Positions 35,822-44,398 of a stretch of DNA of 48,210 nt are shown here, in pieces. Position 1 is the first letter of the stretch. Each line of letters starts with the position of its first letter. The notes beneath the pieces are model-generated. The model was not told where the DNA came from and did no database searches. It saw only the letters and a program-made list of their open reading frames with translations. The position numbers and the translations under genes were made by a program. Origin of the DNA: Polaromonas sp. (GTDB lineage Bacteria > Pseudomonadota > Gammaproteobacteria > Burkholderiales > Burkholderiaceae_C); assembly GCF_029945925.1 (NCBI RefSeq), contig NZ_JAQSDN010000026.1, forward strand, positions 1-48,210. Direction: 5' to 3'.

Positions 35822-36991
35822 CTAAGCGGCAGTGATGAGGTGGGCCTGCAAACCGCGCCGTGGCGACGGGCCGACTCTCGGCGCATAACCCAGCCGCGCC
35901 CACATCTGCACCGTGTAACGTGGCTGTGGCGCTTGCAGCAGGGCATGGATGTCGGCATAGGGTTTGGCCTGTTCCGGGTACTCCTGCAAGGCCTGCGACA
36001 GCGGCTGCATGGCCAGGCCCTGTGCGGTGGCCGCGAGCTGCGCACGGGCATAGGCCCGGCCGGCGTTGACCTGGGTGGTACGCGCATTGCCTTCGGTCAC
36101 CATCCAGAAAAACGCCGGTGTCGCGGCGATCTTGGTATTGAAATCCTTGATCTGGCCGGTGGTGGCCGTGTCATCCGGCCCTGGCGCCTTGCTGCGGTCG
36201 AACAGGCCGAGCGCCGTCAGCGCACGCACCATGGGGGTGTTGATGGTGAGGCCGTCGCGGTGCTCGGCAATTTCGCTCGGGCCAACACGCAGCACCTTGA
36301 ACGACTCCAGCACGGTGCGCGGCGTGACGAGCTCGATACGCCAGGCCTCCATGGCGATGGCGCGGTGTTGTTGCAGCAGGTCCGGCTGGCTGGGCCCCAC
36401 GAAGCCGGTGCGGATGGGAAAGGGCGCAACGCTGGCGGCAATGGCCTGCAGGGCACCAGCTGCGGGCTCGCGCATCTCATAGGCTTCGCGGTTGGTGTGG
36501 CGCTTGAGGATGTCGGCAAACAGCGGGTCCGGCTTGATGTCGGCATCTGCGGCCAAAACGATGCGCGCAACGGGTCGCTTGTCCAGCGTGGCCGGACCGA
36601 ACTCGCCTTGCGGGAACAGGGTGATGTCGGCGCGCAGGCCTTTCTGTTTGGCGGCAAGGTCCAGCAACTCCAGAAAAGTGCCCTGGCTCATCATGATCTG
36701 GCGCGACTGCGGGTCGGTCTCGGGCAACAGCCGCGTGAGGTCGCAGTACAGCATGATCTCGCCGGGCTGGCGCAGGTCCACCAGCCAGGACTGCAGGTTG
36801 TGCGAGTGCGGCGCGAGGATGGCGTAGCTGAGGATCCAGTGGCGCACGTCCACGGTGTCAGCCGCGGGGCCGTTCCAGGCAGCAATCGCCTCGGGCGGCA
36901 GCTCGGATGAACAGCCGGCCAAGCCGGCTGTGGCGCCCAGCACTACCCCGCCACCGGCGATGCGAACAAAGTTTCTGCGGTTCAGGTTCAT
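35822..36991 (-). CDS. Tat-exported nitroreductase-like lipoprotein
   Basis: A 389-residue protein with a twin-arginine signal (NRRNFVRIAGGG, residues 4-15) followed by a lipobox GLAGC (Cys27). The mature region HWILSYAILAPHSHNLQSWLVDL resembles the FMN-binding start of the Acg/nitroreductase family, with RHTNREAYEMREP and AGRAYARAQLAATAQGLAMQPLSQ matching later conserved parts. The Tat signal fits export of a folded, cofactor-bound protein. It overlaps the NmrA-like gene (ATGA) and forms a two-gene operon with it, divergent from a LysR gene. Confidence 0.85.
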   Translation of the reverse strand: MNLNRRNFVRIAGGGVVLGATAGLAGCSSELPPEAIAAWNGPAADTVDVRHWILSYAILAPHSHNLQSWLVDLRQPGEIMLYCDLTRLLPETDPQSRQIMMSQGTFLELLDLAAKQKGLRADITLFPQGEFGPATLDKRPVARIVLAADADIKPDPLFADILKRHTNREAYEMREPAAGALQAIAASVAPFPIRTGFVGPSQPDLLQQHRAIAMEAWRIELVTPRTVLESFKVLRVGPSEIAEHRDGLTINTPMVRALTALGLFDRSKAPGPDDTATTGQIKDFNTKIAATPAFFWMVTEGNARTTQVNAGRAYARAQLAATAQGLAMQPLSQALQEYPEQAKPYADIHALLQAPQPRYTVQMWARLGYAPRVGPSPRRGLQAHLITAA

Positions 36992-38028
36992 GAGACGCTC
37001 CGTTCAAAGGCTTGTGCCGTCACCGTAGCGCCTTTTGCCGCCACCTCCTTGCGCGAGGTCAACAGGCCCAGCTCTGCCAGTGCCGCACGCAGCGCCTCGG
37101 GAAACGGCGTGTGGGGCTCGGCGCCGGTCAGGGCGGCCATGCGGGTGTTGACCAGCGCATGTGGCGTGTGCCACTGGTAGCGCATTTCACACAGCGCCGC
37201 GATTTTCGGCATGACCAAGCTCAGCGCCCGCATCATCGGCCAGGACAGCGACCGGGTGCGCAGCTTGCCGCCGGCGGGCAGCCAGCCGCGCTCCCACGCA
37301 ATGTCGGCCAATACATCGGCCCAGTCCTGCCCCGTGAGGCTGTAGCCGGCAAAGTGCAGGGTCTCGAAGGCCGGCAGCCGATGCCGCTGCCCGGCCACCG
37401 CCACAAAGCTGCGCGCCATGTCGGGCAGCCAGGCCCAGGCGGTCGGCACGTTCAGGGGACCCGGGTAGGTGAACTTGCCGCCTTGAATCGCCTTGACCAT
37501 CACCTCGTCCAGCCACGAGCCGGTGCCGCTGCCAAAAAAGTCACCGCCGCGAATCACCACCGCCTTCATGCGGCCATCCTGCGTGGCCATGCGCACCTGC
37601 GCTTCGCTGGCGATACGCAGGCCGCCCTTGAAGGTGCTGGCCGCCTGCACCGTGTCCTCGCGCAGCAGCGGCGGCATGGTCGCGCCAAAGTTGTAGACGC
37701 TGGCCGGCAGCATCAGCAAGGCCCCGAGTTCTCGCGCGACGTCGATGGCGGCCTGCGTCAAGCCGGGCAGGTCCCGGCGCCAGGCCTGGTGTGTGTACAC
37801 CGGACTGAGCCCCTGCACCACCACCGCGGCGCCATGTGCGGCGGCGGCGAGCCGGGCCGTATCGCCGGGCTGCGCGGCCAGCCACACCACACCGGGAATC
37901 ACCGGGCCGCTGGCGCCCGGGCGCAGCTGGGCGAACACCCGCCAGCCCGCCTGGGCAAAGGCGCGCGTGGCCGCCAGGCCAAAACGCCCACGGGCGCCGA
38001 GGATGAGAACGGTGGAAGACTCAGTCAT
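36988..38028 (-). CDS. NAD(P)-dependent epimerase/reductase (NmrA/SDR-like)
   Basis: A 346-residue atypical short-chain dehydrogenase. The N-terminal Rossmann motif VLILGARGRFGLAATRAFAQAGWRV is at about 7-31. A PASVYNFGATMPP segment takes the place of the usual YxxxK region, followed by VVIRGGDFFGSGTGSWLDE. It resembles sugar-nucleotide epimerase-like proteins of unknown substrate. GGAGA precedes the ATG. Coupling to the nitroreductase-like gene and divergence from a LysR regulator suggest a small redox module. Confidence 0.87.
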   Translation of the reverse strand: MTESSTVLILGARGRFGLAATRAFAQAGWRVFAQLRPGASGPVIPGVVWLAAQPGDTARLAAAAHGAAVVVQGLSPVYTHQAWRRDLPGLTQAAIDVARELGALLMLPASVYNFGATMPPLLREDTVQAASTFKGGLRIASEAQVRMATQDGRMKAVVIRGGDFFGSGTGSWLDEVMVKAIQGGKFTYPGPLNVPTAWAWLPDMARSFVAVAGQRHRLPAFETLHFAGYSLTGQDWADVLADIAWERGWLPAGGKLRTRSLSWPMMRALSLVMPKIAALCEMRYQWHTPHALVNTRMAALTGAEPHTPFPEALRAALAELGLLTSRKEVAAKGATVTAQAFERSVS

Positions 38029-38063
38029 GGAAATCTCCTTAAGAAAGCGGTGGACGTCGGCAT

Positions 38064-38095
38064 GATTGTGGAAACCTGCCAGCTGTTCGACAATC
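38064..38095. promoter_or_regulatory. Strong palindromic operator between divergent genes
   Basis: The arms GATTGTGGAA (38064-38073) and TTCGACAATC (38086-38095) are inverted repeats with one mismatch in ten positions, around a 12-bp centre. The site lies in the 96-bp space between the NmrA-like gene and the LysR gene. Position and symmetry fit a LysR binding site. Confidence 0.65.
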
Positions 38096-38124
38096 CCCTA
38101 ACGCTTCACATCAGGTATTCACTC

Positions 38125-39009
38125 ATGAATAACAACTTCGACTGGCGCCTGGTGCGCTCCTTCCTGGCGGCGCTGGACCAGGGCAGCCTGCTGGCTGCGG
38201 CGCGCGTGCTCAGCGCCAGCCAGCCCACCATCGGCCGCCACATCGCCGAGCTGGAAGCCCAGCTCGGCGTGCTGCTGTTCGAGCGCACCGGGCGTGGCCT
38301 GCTGCCCACCGCCACGGCGCTGCAGCTGGCCGAGTCGGCCCGCGCTATGGACAACGCCGCCAACGAACTCGCGCGCAACGTGTCGGGCCTGGAGCCGGGC
38401 ATCTCGGGCACGGTGCGCATCACCGCCAGCCAGCCGGTGGCCTGTTTTGTGCTGCCACCCATCCTGGCGCAGATGCGCCTGGCCCTGCCCGACATCCAGG
38501 TCGAGCTGGTGGCCAGCAACGCGGTCAGCAACCTGCTGCGGCGCGAGGCCGACATCGCGCTGCGCATGGTGCAGCCCGACCAGGCCAGCCTGGTGGTCAA
38601 GCGCATTGCCAAGGTCACGCTGGGCACTTATGCGCACCGCGACTACCTGCGCCGGCGCGGCACGCCGAAGCAGCCGCAGGATCTGCTGAACCACGAACTG
38701 GTGGGCAGCGACCGCGACGAGGCCATTCTCAAGGGCATGGCGGGTTTTGGCCTGCCGGTCACACGCGAAGCATTTGCGTTTCGCTGCGACGACCTGATCG
38801 CGTACTGGGAGGCCGTGCGCGCCGGTCTGGGCATAGGATTCATCGCCGACTACCTGGCCGCCACCGACAGGAACGTCGTCGCCGTGCTGCCCATGATCAA
38901 GGTGCCGCCGATTCCGATCTGGCTCACCGTGCACCGCGAAATCCGCACCAGTCGCCGCATTCGCGCGGTGTATGACTTTTTGAGCCAGGCGGTGCCGAAG
39001 GCGCTATGA
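38125..39009 (+). CDS. LysR-family transcriptional regulator
   Basis: A 294-residue LysR-type regulator. The winged helix NFDWRLVRSFLAALDQGSLLAAARVLSASQPTIGRHIAELEAQLGVLLFER occupies about 4-54 and the effector domain about 90-290 (GTVRITASQPVACFVLPPIL, VRAGLGIGFIADYLA). It probably controls the divergent NmrA-like/nitroreductase pair through the palindrome at 38064-38095. Its end overlaps arsA tail to tail by 6 bp. Confidence 0.93.
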   Translation: MNNNFDWRLVRSFLAALDQGSLLAAARVLSASQPTIGRHIAELEAQLGVLLFERTGRGLLPTATALQLAESARAMDNAANELARNVSGLEPGISGTVRITASQPVACFVLPPILAQMRLALPDIQVELVASNAVSNLLRREADIALRMVQPDQASLVVKRIAKVTLGTYAHRDYLRRRGTPKQPQDLLNHELVGSDRDEAILKGMAGFGLPVTREAFAFRCDDLIAYWEAVRAGLGIGFIADYLAATDRNVVAVLPMIKVPPIPIWLTVHREIRTSRRIRAVYDFLSQAVPKAL

Positions 39010-40818
39010 CTTCGCCGCCTGGGCGGCAGGCGCAGCCAGCGCGCCCAGGGCCGACACGCCCACCGGCGGCTCGGCCAGCCAGGGCAGCACAAACGTGCGG
39101 CGCGCCAGGCCGCCGGCAATACGCGCGGTCTGGCGGTGTTCGCCGGCCAGGCGGGCCTGCAGCAGCGGGTCGGTGGTGCCGGTGGCGGCCACACTTTTGT
39201 TGATGACCCAGGCCCAGGGCTCGATTTTTGCGCGGCGCAAATCGTCCTGCAATGCCGCGGCCTGGCTCACCGGCGTGACCTCGGGCAGGGTCACCAGGAT
39301 GACGTGGGTCATGGACGCGTCCTGCAGGCGCATGAGCGGCGTGATGATGTGCACGGCGTTGCTGCTGCCCTCGTACTGCTGCATCATCTGCCGGTGGTAG
39401 GCGCCGGTGGCGTCCATCAGCAGCAGCGAGTGGCCGGTGGGCGCGGTGTCCAGCACCACAAAGGCGCTGCGCGCCTCGTTGACGACGCGGCTGAAGGCAT
39501 GAAACACCGCCACCTCTTCGGTGCAGGGCGACTGCAGGTCTTCCAGCAGCAGCGCCTGGCCTTGTTCGTCCAGCGTCTGGCCGCGCGTGGCCATGATTTT
39601 GGCGATGTAGGCCTGGGTCTCGGCTTGGGGGTCGATGCGGCCGACCTTCAAGTGGGGCAGGCTGCCGTTCAGCGTCTCGGCCACATGGGCGGCCGGGTCG
39701 GTGGTGGTCAGGTGCACGCTGTGGCCGCGCTGCACCAGGCCCACGGCCAGTGCTGCGGCAATGGTGGTTTTGCCGACGCCGCCCTTGCCCATCACCATGA
39801 TCAGGCCGTGGCCCAGGGCCGCCAGTTCGTCGGCCAGGCGGGACAGCGGCTCGGCCGGCAAGGGGGCCACACCTGCAGCAGCATCGGTCACGGTCGCCGG
39901 CATCGGACCGACCCCCAACAACGCACGCAACGCCGGCAGGCCCACGGTGTCGAAAGCGCGCAGCGGCACCTCGTCGCGCAGCAGGTGCGCCAGCGCGTCG
40001 GGCATCTGCGCAAGAGCCTGCAGGCCCAGCGCCTCGACGGCCCGGGCGGTGGGGTCCACCTTGCCGCCCTCCTGCACGGTGGCGTGAAACACGCCGTTGA
40101 CCACCAGGCGCTGATTGGACAGCCCCAGGGTGCGCAGCTCATCGGCGGTGCGCGCGGCCTCCTGCATGGGGCGCGGGTCGGGCCGCGTCACCAGCACCAC
40201 GGTGGTGATGGCCGCGTTGCTGAGCGCGGCCAGGGCGGCGTTGAAGCGCGTTTCCTGCATCTTCAGACCCGAGTGCGGGCCCAGGCAGGAGGCACCGCGG
40301 TCGTTGCCGGCCAGAAAACCGCTCCAGGCCTTGGGCAGACTGAGCAGGCGCAAGGTGTGGCCGGTGGGCGCGGTGTCGAAGATGACGTGGTCCCAACCAT
40401 CGCCCTCCTGGGCCAGCAAGGCGGCAAATTCGTCGAACGCGGCAATCTCGGTGGTGCAGGCGCCGGACAGCTGCTCACGCACGGTGGCACGTTCGTCCTC
40501 GCTGGCATCGGCTTCCAGCTGGGCGAGCACGCGCAGGCGGTAAGCCTCGGCGGCCGCGTCGGGGTCGATATTGAGCACGGCAAGACCCGGCACGCCGGGC
40601 ACGTCCACCGGCTGGTTGCGCAGCGGCACGCCCAGCATCTCGTCGAGATTGGAAGCGGCATCGGTGCTGACCAGCAGCACGCGCCGGCCTGCATCAGCCA
40701 GTGCAATGGCCGACGCGGCCGACAAGGAGGTCTTGCCCACCCCGCCCTTGCCGGTAAAAAAAAGAAAACGCGTGGCGCCAGAAAGAAAACCCGGGGCAGA
40801 CTCGGTGGCTGTGTTCAT
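39004..40818 (-). CDS. arsA: ArsA-family ATPase, two-domain
   Basis: A 604-residue tandem ATPase. In E. coli plasmid R773 the homologue drives the ArsB arsenite pump. Domain 1 has P-loop GKGGVGKT at 23-30 and DTAPTGHT at 148-155. Domain 2 has GKGGVGKT at 344-351 and a second DTAPTGHS. Cysteines at 121 (SGACTTEI), 178 (GASCLGP) and 431 (SPCTEEV) match in context the three metalloid-binding cysteines of ArsA (113, 172 and 422 in R773 ArsA, from memory). No arsB, arsC, arsD or arsR is in the window. I chose the ATG at 40818; the ORF extends upstream without similarity. Confidence 0.92.
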   Translation of the reverse strand: MNTATESAPGFLSGATRFLFFTGKGGVGKTSLSAASAIALADAGRRVLLVSTDAASNLDEMLGVPLRNQPVDVPGVPGLAVLNIDPDAAAEAYRLRVLAQLEADASEDERATVREQLSGACTTEIAAFDEFAALLAQEGDGWDHVIFDTAPTGHTLRLLSLPKAWSGFLAGNDRGASCLGPHSGLKMQETRFNAALAALSNAAITTVVLVTRPDPRPMQEAARTADELRTLGLSNQRLVVNGVFHATVQEGGKVDPTARAVEALGLQALAQMPDALAHLLRDEVPLRAFDTVGLPALRALLGVGPMPATVTDAAAGVAPLPAEPLSRLADELAALGHGLIMVMGKGGVGKTTIAAALAVGLVQRGHSVHLTTTDPAAHVAETLNGSLPHLKVGRIDPQAETQAYIAKIMATRGQTLDEQGQALLLEDLQSPCTEEVAVFHAFSRVVNEARSAFVVLDTAPTGHSLLLMDATGAYHRQMMQQYEGSSNAVHIITPLMRLQDASMTHVILVTLPEVTPVSQAAALQDDLRRAKIEPWAWVINKSVAATGTTDPLLQARLAGEHRQTARIAGGLARRTFVLPWLAEPPVGVSALGALAAPAAQAAKS

Positions 40819-41024
40819 GGCGACAGGATGACACACGGGCGCCAGGCTGGCTTGCCGCAGATCAACGCCAGGCCGACAGTGGCCAGGGTTTCGTGGTGAA
40901 GGGTTTTGCGGGCTGTGTAAAGTAGGCCTTGCCCTGCAGCGCCGCAGAGGCGGGACGTGTAAAGTTGTTTTGTTTTTTGGACAGAAGCACCCACAGCGCG
41001 GCTGACGGGTTTGACAAGGATTGA

Positions 41025-41840
41025 ATGCTGATACCCCGCTGGCTCCAGACGCTTTGGCACCGCTCCGGTGCGACCGGCCGCGTGCCAGGCCCCGCACCGA
41101 TGTTGCTGCTGCCCCTGCTGGGGTCCTTGCTGGCCCTGCCTTGCGCCCACGCGCTGGAGTTCAGCTACAGCAACCCCTTCCCCGACGGCCCGTTGGCCGG
41201 TGTGGCCCGCAGCCTGAGAATCAGCGGTGAGCTGGCTCCGGGCGACACTGCCCGCCTGACCGAGCTGGTGCGGCGCAAACCGGCTGACGCCTGGCACGCC
41301 CTGGGGCGGGTCGAACTGGCCATTTCAGGCGGCGACACCGCGGAAGCCCTGCTGCTGGCCGACACCCTGGCCGCCCTGTACCCGCACACGGTCACCACCG
41401 CCGACTGCGCGGGCGCCTGTGCCATCGTCTGGCTGGCGGGCGCCTGGCGCCTGTTGCCCGCCGGGCGGATTGGCCTGCAACAACCGCCGGCTTCCGCGCG
41501 GGACAAGGCGCCCACCGACCGGCTGCGCAACTACCTTTTCAAGCAGGGCCTGCCCGCGCCGGTGTACGAGCGCTGGAGGGCCGGCCGCACCGACGGGGTG
41601 TACTGGCTGTCCGGACAGGAGGTCAACACCACCGGCACCTGGCCGCCCTACTATTTCCAGAAGCTCAGCGCCCGCTGCCCGCTCCTGGACAGCACGGACG
41701 AATCCTTTCACGCCGTGCGGCGTTGCGCGGCCCGGCTGGTGATCAGCCAGAAGGCTTTTGCCTTCGACAAGCTGCTCGAAGGCGTCAACGACCCCTGGTG
41801 GAACGACAACCGGGACCTGCTGCGCGATGCGCCGCGGTAG
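41025..41840 (+). CDS. Secreted ClpP-fold protein (COG3904-like), catalytic residues changed
   Basis: A 271-residue exported protein. A hydrophobic signal segment (PMLLLPLLGSLLALPCAHALEF) ends near residue 45. The next about 110 residues follow the ClpP/crotonase-like periplasmic family: LRISGELAPGDTARLTELV, VELAISGGDTAEALLLADTLAALYPHTVT, DCAGACAIVWLAGAWRLLPAGRIGLQQP. Related proteins have CASAC and a G-x-H-x-P there. Here the usual nucleophile serine is glycine (CAGAC) and the histidine is glutamine, so it is probably not a peptidase. AAGGA seven bases upstream supports the ATG at 41025. Function is unknown. Confidence 0.7.
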   Translation: MLIPRWLQTLWHRSGATGRVPGPAPMLLLPLLGSLLALPCAHALEFSYSNPFPDGPLAGVARSLRISGELAPGDTARLTELVRRKPADAWHALGRVELAISGGDTAEALLLADTLAALYPHTVTTADCAGACAIVWLAGAWRLLPAGRIGLQQPPASARDKAPTDRLRNYLFKQGLPAPVYERWRAGRTDGVYWLSGQEVNTTGTWPPYYFQKLSARCPLLDSTDESFHAVRRCAARLVISQKAFAFDKLLEGVNDPWWNDNRDLLRDAPR

Positions 41841-41846
41841 AACCTG

Positions 41847-42019
41847 GCCCCCACGCTTGTCGCTTCGCGTACTGCGCTGCCCCCCGAGGGGGCGCATTTT
41901 TCCTTGGGGCGGCCCTGCGGAAAAACAGGGCCCCCACGGTTGCTCACTGCGTGTAGCGCCCTGCCCCCGGGGGGCCGCTGCGCCTGCGGACTGGCGGAGC
42001 CAGATCCGCGGCCCCGGCT
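41847..42019. repeat. GC-rich dispersed repeat family B, copy 2 (tandem units)
   Basis: Two units follow one another. Unit one (41847-41892) reads CACGCTTGTCGCTTCG, then GCCCCCCGAGGGGG. Unit two (about 41930-42019) has CACGGTTGCTCACTGCG, CCCCCGGGGGG, GCCGCTGCGCCTGCGG and CCGCGGCCCCGG. It fills most of the space between the ClpP-like gene and the FKBP gene. The G/C palindromes can form stable hairpins. Confidence 0.85.
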
Positions 42020-42139
42020 GATATGAAGACCCCCGCGGTTGCTCATTCCCGCTCACTCGCTTCATGCAACTTTTTGCACCGCGCTAACATGGCTGCACCA
42101 AGTCAATCGGCCTTTCTGACCATCCCCTAAGGAATTTTC

Positions 42140-42577
42140 ATGCGATCCATCCTCTGCGCCAGCGTTTTGTCATTGTTTGTTTTGCCCGCCGCCTGGGCGC
42201 AAGCCGATGCGGCTGCGGCCGCTGCCGCCAAGGAGGCCGGTGCGGCCGTCACGGCCAGCGGGCTGGTCTACCGCTCGCTGAAAGACGGCAGCGGCGCCAG
42301 CCCGGCCGCCACCGACACCGTCAAGGTGCACTACCGCGGCAGCTTTCCGGACGGCAAGGAGTTCGACAGCTCCTACAAGCGCAACGAACCCACGGAATTT
42401 CCGCTGAACCGCGTGATCCCCTGCTGGACCGAAGGTGTGCAGAAAATGAAAGTGGGCGGCAAGGCCAAGCTGACCTGCCCGGCGGCGATTGCCTACGGCT
42501 CGCGCGGCGCAGGCGGCGTGATTCCGCCCAATGCAACCTTGCAGTTCGAGATTGAGCTGCTGGAAGTCAAGAAATAA
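42140..42577 (+). CDS. FKBP-type peptidyl-prolyl cis-trans isomerase, periplasmic
   Basis: A 145-residue secreted isomerase. The signal peptide MRSILCASVLSLFVLPAAWAQ (about 1-21) is followed by a short alanine-rich linker and one FKBP domain. Landmarks are VKVHYRGSFPDGKEFDSSYKRNEPTEFPLNRVIPCWTEGVQKMKVGGKAKLTCPAAIAYGSRGAGGVIPPNATLQFEIELLEV. The FK506-pocket residues Tyr, Asp, Val-Ile, Trp and Tyr are kept. AAGGAAT precedes the ATG. It probably assists folding of envelope proteins and stands alone between two family B repeats. Confidence 0.95.
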   Translation: MRSILCASVLSLFVLPAAWAQADAAAAAAAKEAGAAVTASGLVYRSLKDGSGASPAATDTVKVHYRGSFPDGKEFDSSYKRNEPTEFPLNRVIPCWTEGVQKMKVGGKAKLTCPAAIAYGSRGAGGVIPPNATLQFEIELLEVKK

Positions 42578-42680
42578 GCCCCCACGCTTTTCACTTCGCC
42601 TTCGGCTGCGTGTAATACGCTGCCCCCCGGGGGGGCCGCTGCGCCTGCGGGCCGGCAAAGCCGGACCCGCGGCCCCTGCT
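42578..42680. repeat. GC-rich dispersed repeat family B, copy 3
   Basis: It begins directly at the FKBP stop codon: CACGCTTTTCACTTCG, then GCCCCCCGGGGGGGCC, GCCGCTGCGCCTGCGG, GGCAAAGCCGG and CCGCGGCCCC. It matches copies 1 and 2 module for module. Confidence 0.85.
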
Positions 42681-42720
42681 TGTTTTGAAAGCCGCCGCGC
42701 TGGCTCATTTCCTGTCCGAT

Positions 42721-42741
42721 CGTCCTGAGCCTGTCGAAGGA
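42721..42741. repeat. Short dispersed REP-like motif
   Basis: The motif CGTCCTGAGCCTGTCGAAGG, with near-symmetric CCTGAGCCTGTCGAAGG core, is a widely seen intergenic repeat in Proteobacteria. It lies just before the 3' end of the luciferase-like gene. Confidence 0.6.
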
Positions 42742-42757
42742 TGTCCTCCGACCAGCC

Positions 42758-43741
42758 TCAGTCCTGCAGGCCCGCAGTGATCTCGTAAGAGCGCAGGCGC
42801 GCCTTGTGGTCGAAGATCTGGGAGGTGATCATCAGCTCGTCGGCGCCGGTGCGGGCCACAAAGGCTTCCAGCGCATGGCGCACCGTCGTCGGGGCGCCTA
42901 TGGCCGAACACGACAGTGTCTGTTCCAGAATGGCGCGCTCGGGCGGCGTGAGGCGCTCCTCGTAGCCGGCCACCGGCGGCTGCAGGCGCGAAGGCCGGCC
43001 GCTGCGCAGGTTGACAAAGGCCTGCTGCATCGACGACGACAGCAGCTGCGCCTGCTCGTCGCTGTCGGCCGCAAACACATTGAAGCCCAGCATCACATAG
43101 GGGCGCGCCAGTTGTTCCGAGGGGCGGAAGCGGCCGCGGTAGACCTCGATGGCCTGCATCATCTGCGCCGGGGCAAAGTGCGAGGCAAACGCAAACGGCA
43201 AGCCGAGCTGGGCCGCCAGCTGCGCGCCGAACAGGCTGGAGCCCAGAATCCAGACCGGCACCTTCAGGCCGGCGCCAGGCACGGCGCGCACACGCTGGCC
43301 CTCGGACACCGGCTCGAAGTAATGCATGAGTTCAACCACGTCCTGCGGAAACTCGTTGGGGTCGGCGTTCAGGTCGCGCCGCAGCGCACGTGCCGTCGCC
43401 TGGTCGGAGCCCGGCGCCCGGCCCAGCCCGAGGTCGATGCGGCCGGGAAACAGCGATTCCAAGGTGCCGAACTGCTCGGCAATCACCAGCGGGGAATGGT
43501 TGGGCAGCATGATGCCGCCGGCACCCACGCGGATGCGCGAGGTGCCGCCGGCCACATGCGCCATGACAACCGCCGTGGCCGCACTGGCAATGCCGGCCAT
43601 GCCGTGGTGCTCGGCCAGCCAGTAACGCTGGAAGCCCCAGCGTTCGGCGTGTTGCGCCAGGTCCAGGGTGTTGCGCAGGGACTGCGCGGCGTCACCGCCC
43701 TCCACGATGGGGGAGAGGTCCAGAACGGAAAATGGGATCAT
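42758..43741 (-). CDS. LLM-class flavin-dependent oxidoreductase
   Basis: A 327-residue luciferase-like monooxygenase of the YhbW type, which uses FMNH2 from a separate reductase. [46 protein letters not shown] forms the N-terminus; [45 protein letters not shown] and [29 protein letters not shown] follow. The ATG at 43741 is chosen since the longer ORF start has no similarity. It is divergent from the SnoaL-like gene. Substrate unknown. Confidence 0.92.
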   Translation of the reverse strand: MIPFSVLDLSPIVEGGDAAQSLRNTLDLAQHAERWGFQRYWLAEHHGMAGIASAATAVVMAHVAGGTSRIRVGAGGIMLPNHSPLVIAEQFGTLESLFPGRIDLGLGRAPGSDQATARALRRDLNADPNEFPQDVVELMHYFEPVSEGQRVRAVPGAGLKVPVWILGSSLFGAQLAAQLGLPFAFASHFAPAQMMQAIEVYRGRFRPSEQLARPYVMLGFNVFAADSDEQAQLLSSSMQQAFVNLRSGRPSRLQPPVAGYEERLTPPERAILEQTLSCSAIGAPTTVRHALEAFVARTGADELMITSQIFDHKARLRSYEITAGLQD

Positions 43742-43895
43742 GGTGGAGCAGATGGGTCGCGTTGGCGCATTATCAATGCCCGGCCTGTCGCCGGGGTGCC
43801 TGCCCCCTGTTACAGGTCGCTGCGCAGGCGCACCCGGACGGTGTACGATTTCGCGGGTTGATCCCCGCCGCGCGCCCTCACTTCCGAAAGCGTTT

Positions 43896-44396
43896 ATGCA
43901 CCCCAACGAGCAGACCCTGGAGAAGTTCTACAGTGCCTTTGCGCGCCTGGACCCGGACACCATGGCGCAGTGTTATGCGCCCGACGCGTCCTTTGACGAC
44001 GAGGCGTTTTCGCTGCGCGGGCACGAGCAGGTCACGGGCATGTGGCACATGTTGTGCGACGCCACCCGGGCCAGGGGGCGCGAGGTGTGGAAACTCGACT
44101 ACAGCGAAGTCAAGGCCGATGCGGCCGCCGGCCAGGCGCACTGGGAGGCCCACTACCGCTTCAGCGCCACCGGGCGCATGGTGCACAACGTGATCGACGG
44201 GCGCTTCACCTTTACGCCGCAGGGGCTGATCGCCACCCACCGTGACCGCTTCGACTTCTGGGCCTGGGCGCGCCAGGCGCTGGGCACACCGGGCCTGCTG
44301 CTGGGCTGGACGCCCTTTCTGCGCAGCAAGGTCCGCAAAACGGCCGCGGCCAACCTGCACACCTACCTGGCGCGCCGCAAACAGGGCGGGCACTGA
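43896..44396 (+). CDS. SnoaL/NTF2-like protein
   Basis: A 166-residue protein with an NTF2-like cone fold: [48 protein letters not shown] at the start and [29 protein letters not shown] in the last strands. Such proteins serve as small isomerases, hydrolases or binding proteins; no specific activity can be named. It ends 2 bp before the dehalogenase gene and starts an apparent operon with it and the OsmC gene. Confidence 0.85.
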   Translation: MHPNEQTLEKFYSAFARLDPDTMAQCYAPDASFDDEAFSLRGHEQVTGMWHMLCDATRARGREVWKLDYSEVKADAAAGQAHWEAHYRFSATGRMVHNVIDGRFTFTPQGLIATHRDRFDFWAWARQALGTPGLLLGWTPFLRSKVRKTAAANLHTYLARRKQGGH

Positions 44397-44398
44397 GC

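Noticed and set aside
39136..40899. 587-codon plus-strand open frame opposite arsA
   Set aside because: Antisense to arsA, in which both P-loops are present; the product is Gly/His/Gln-rich without domains.
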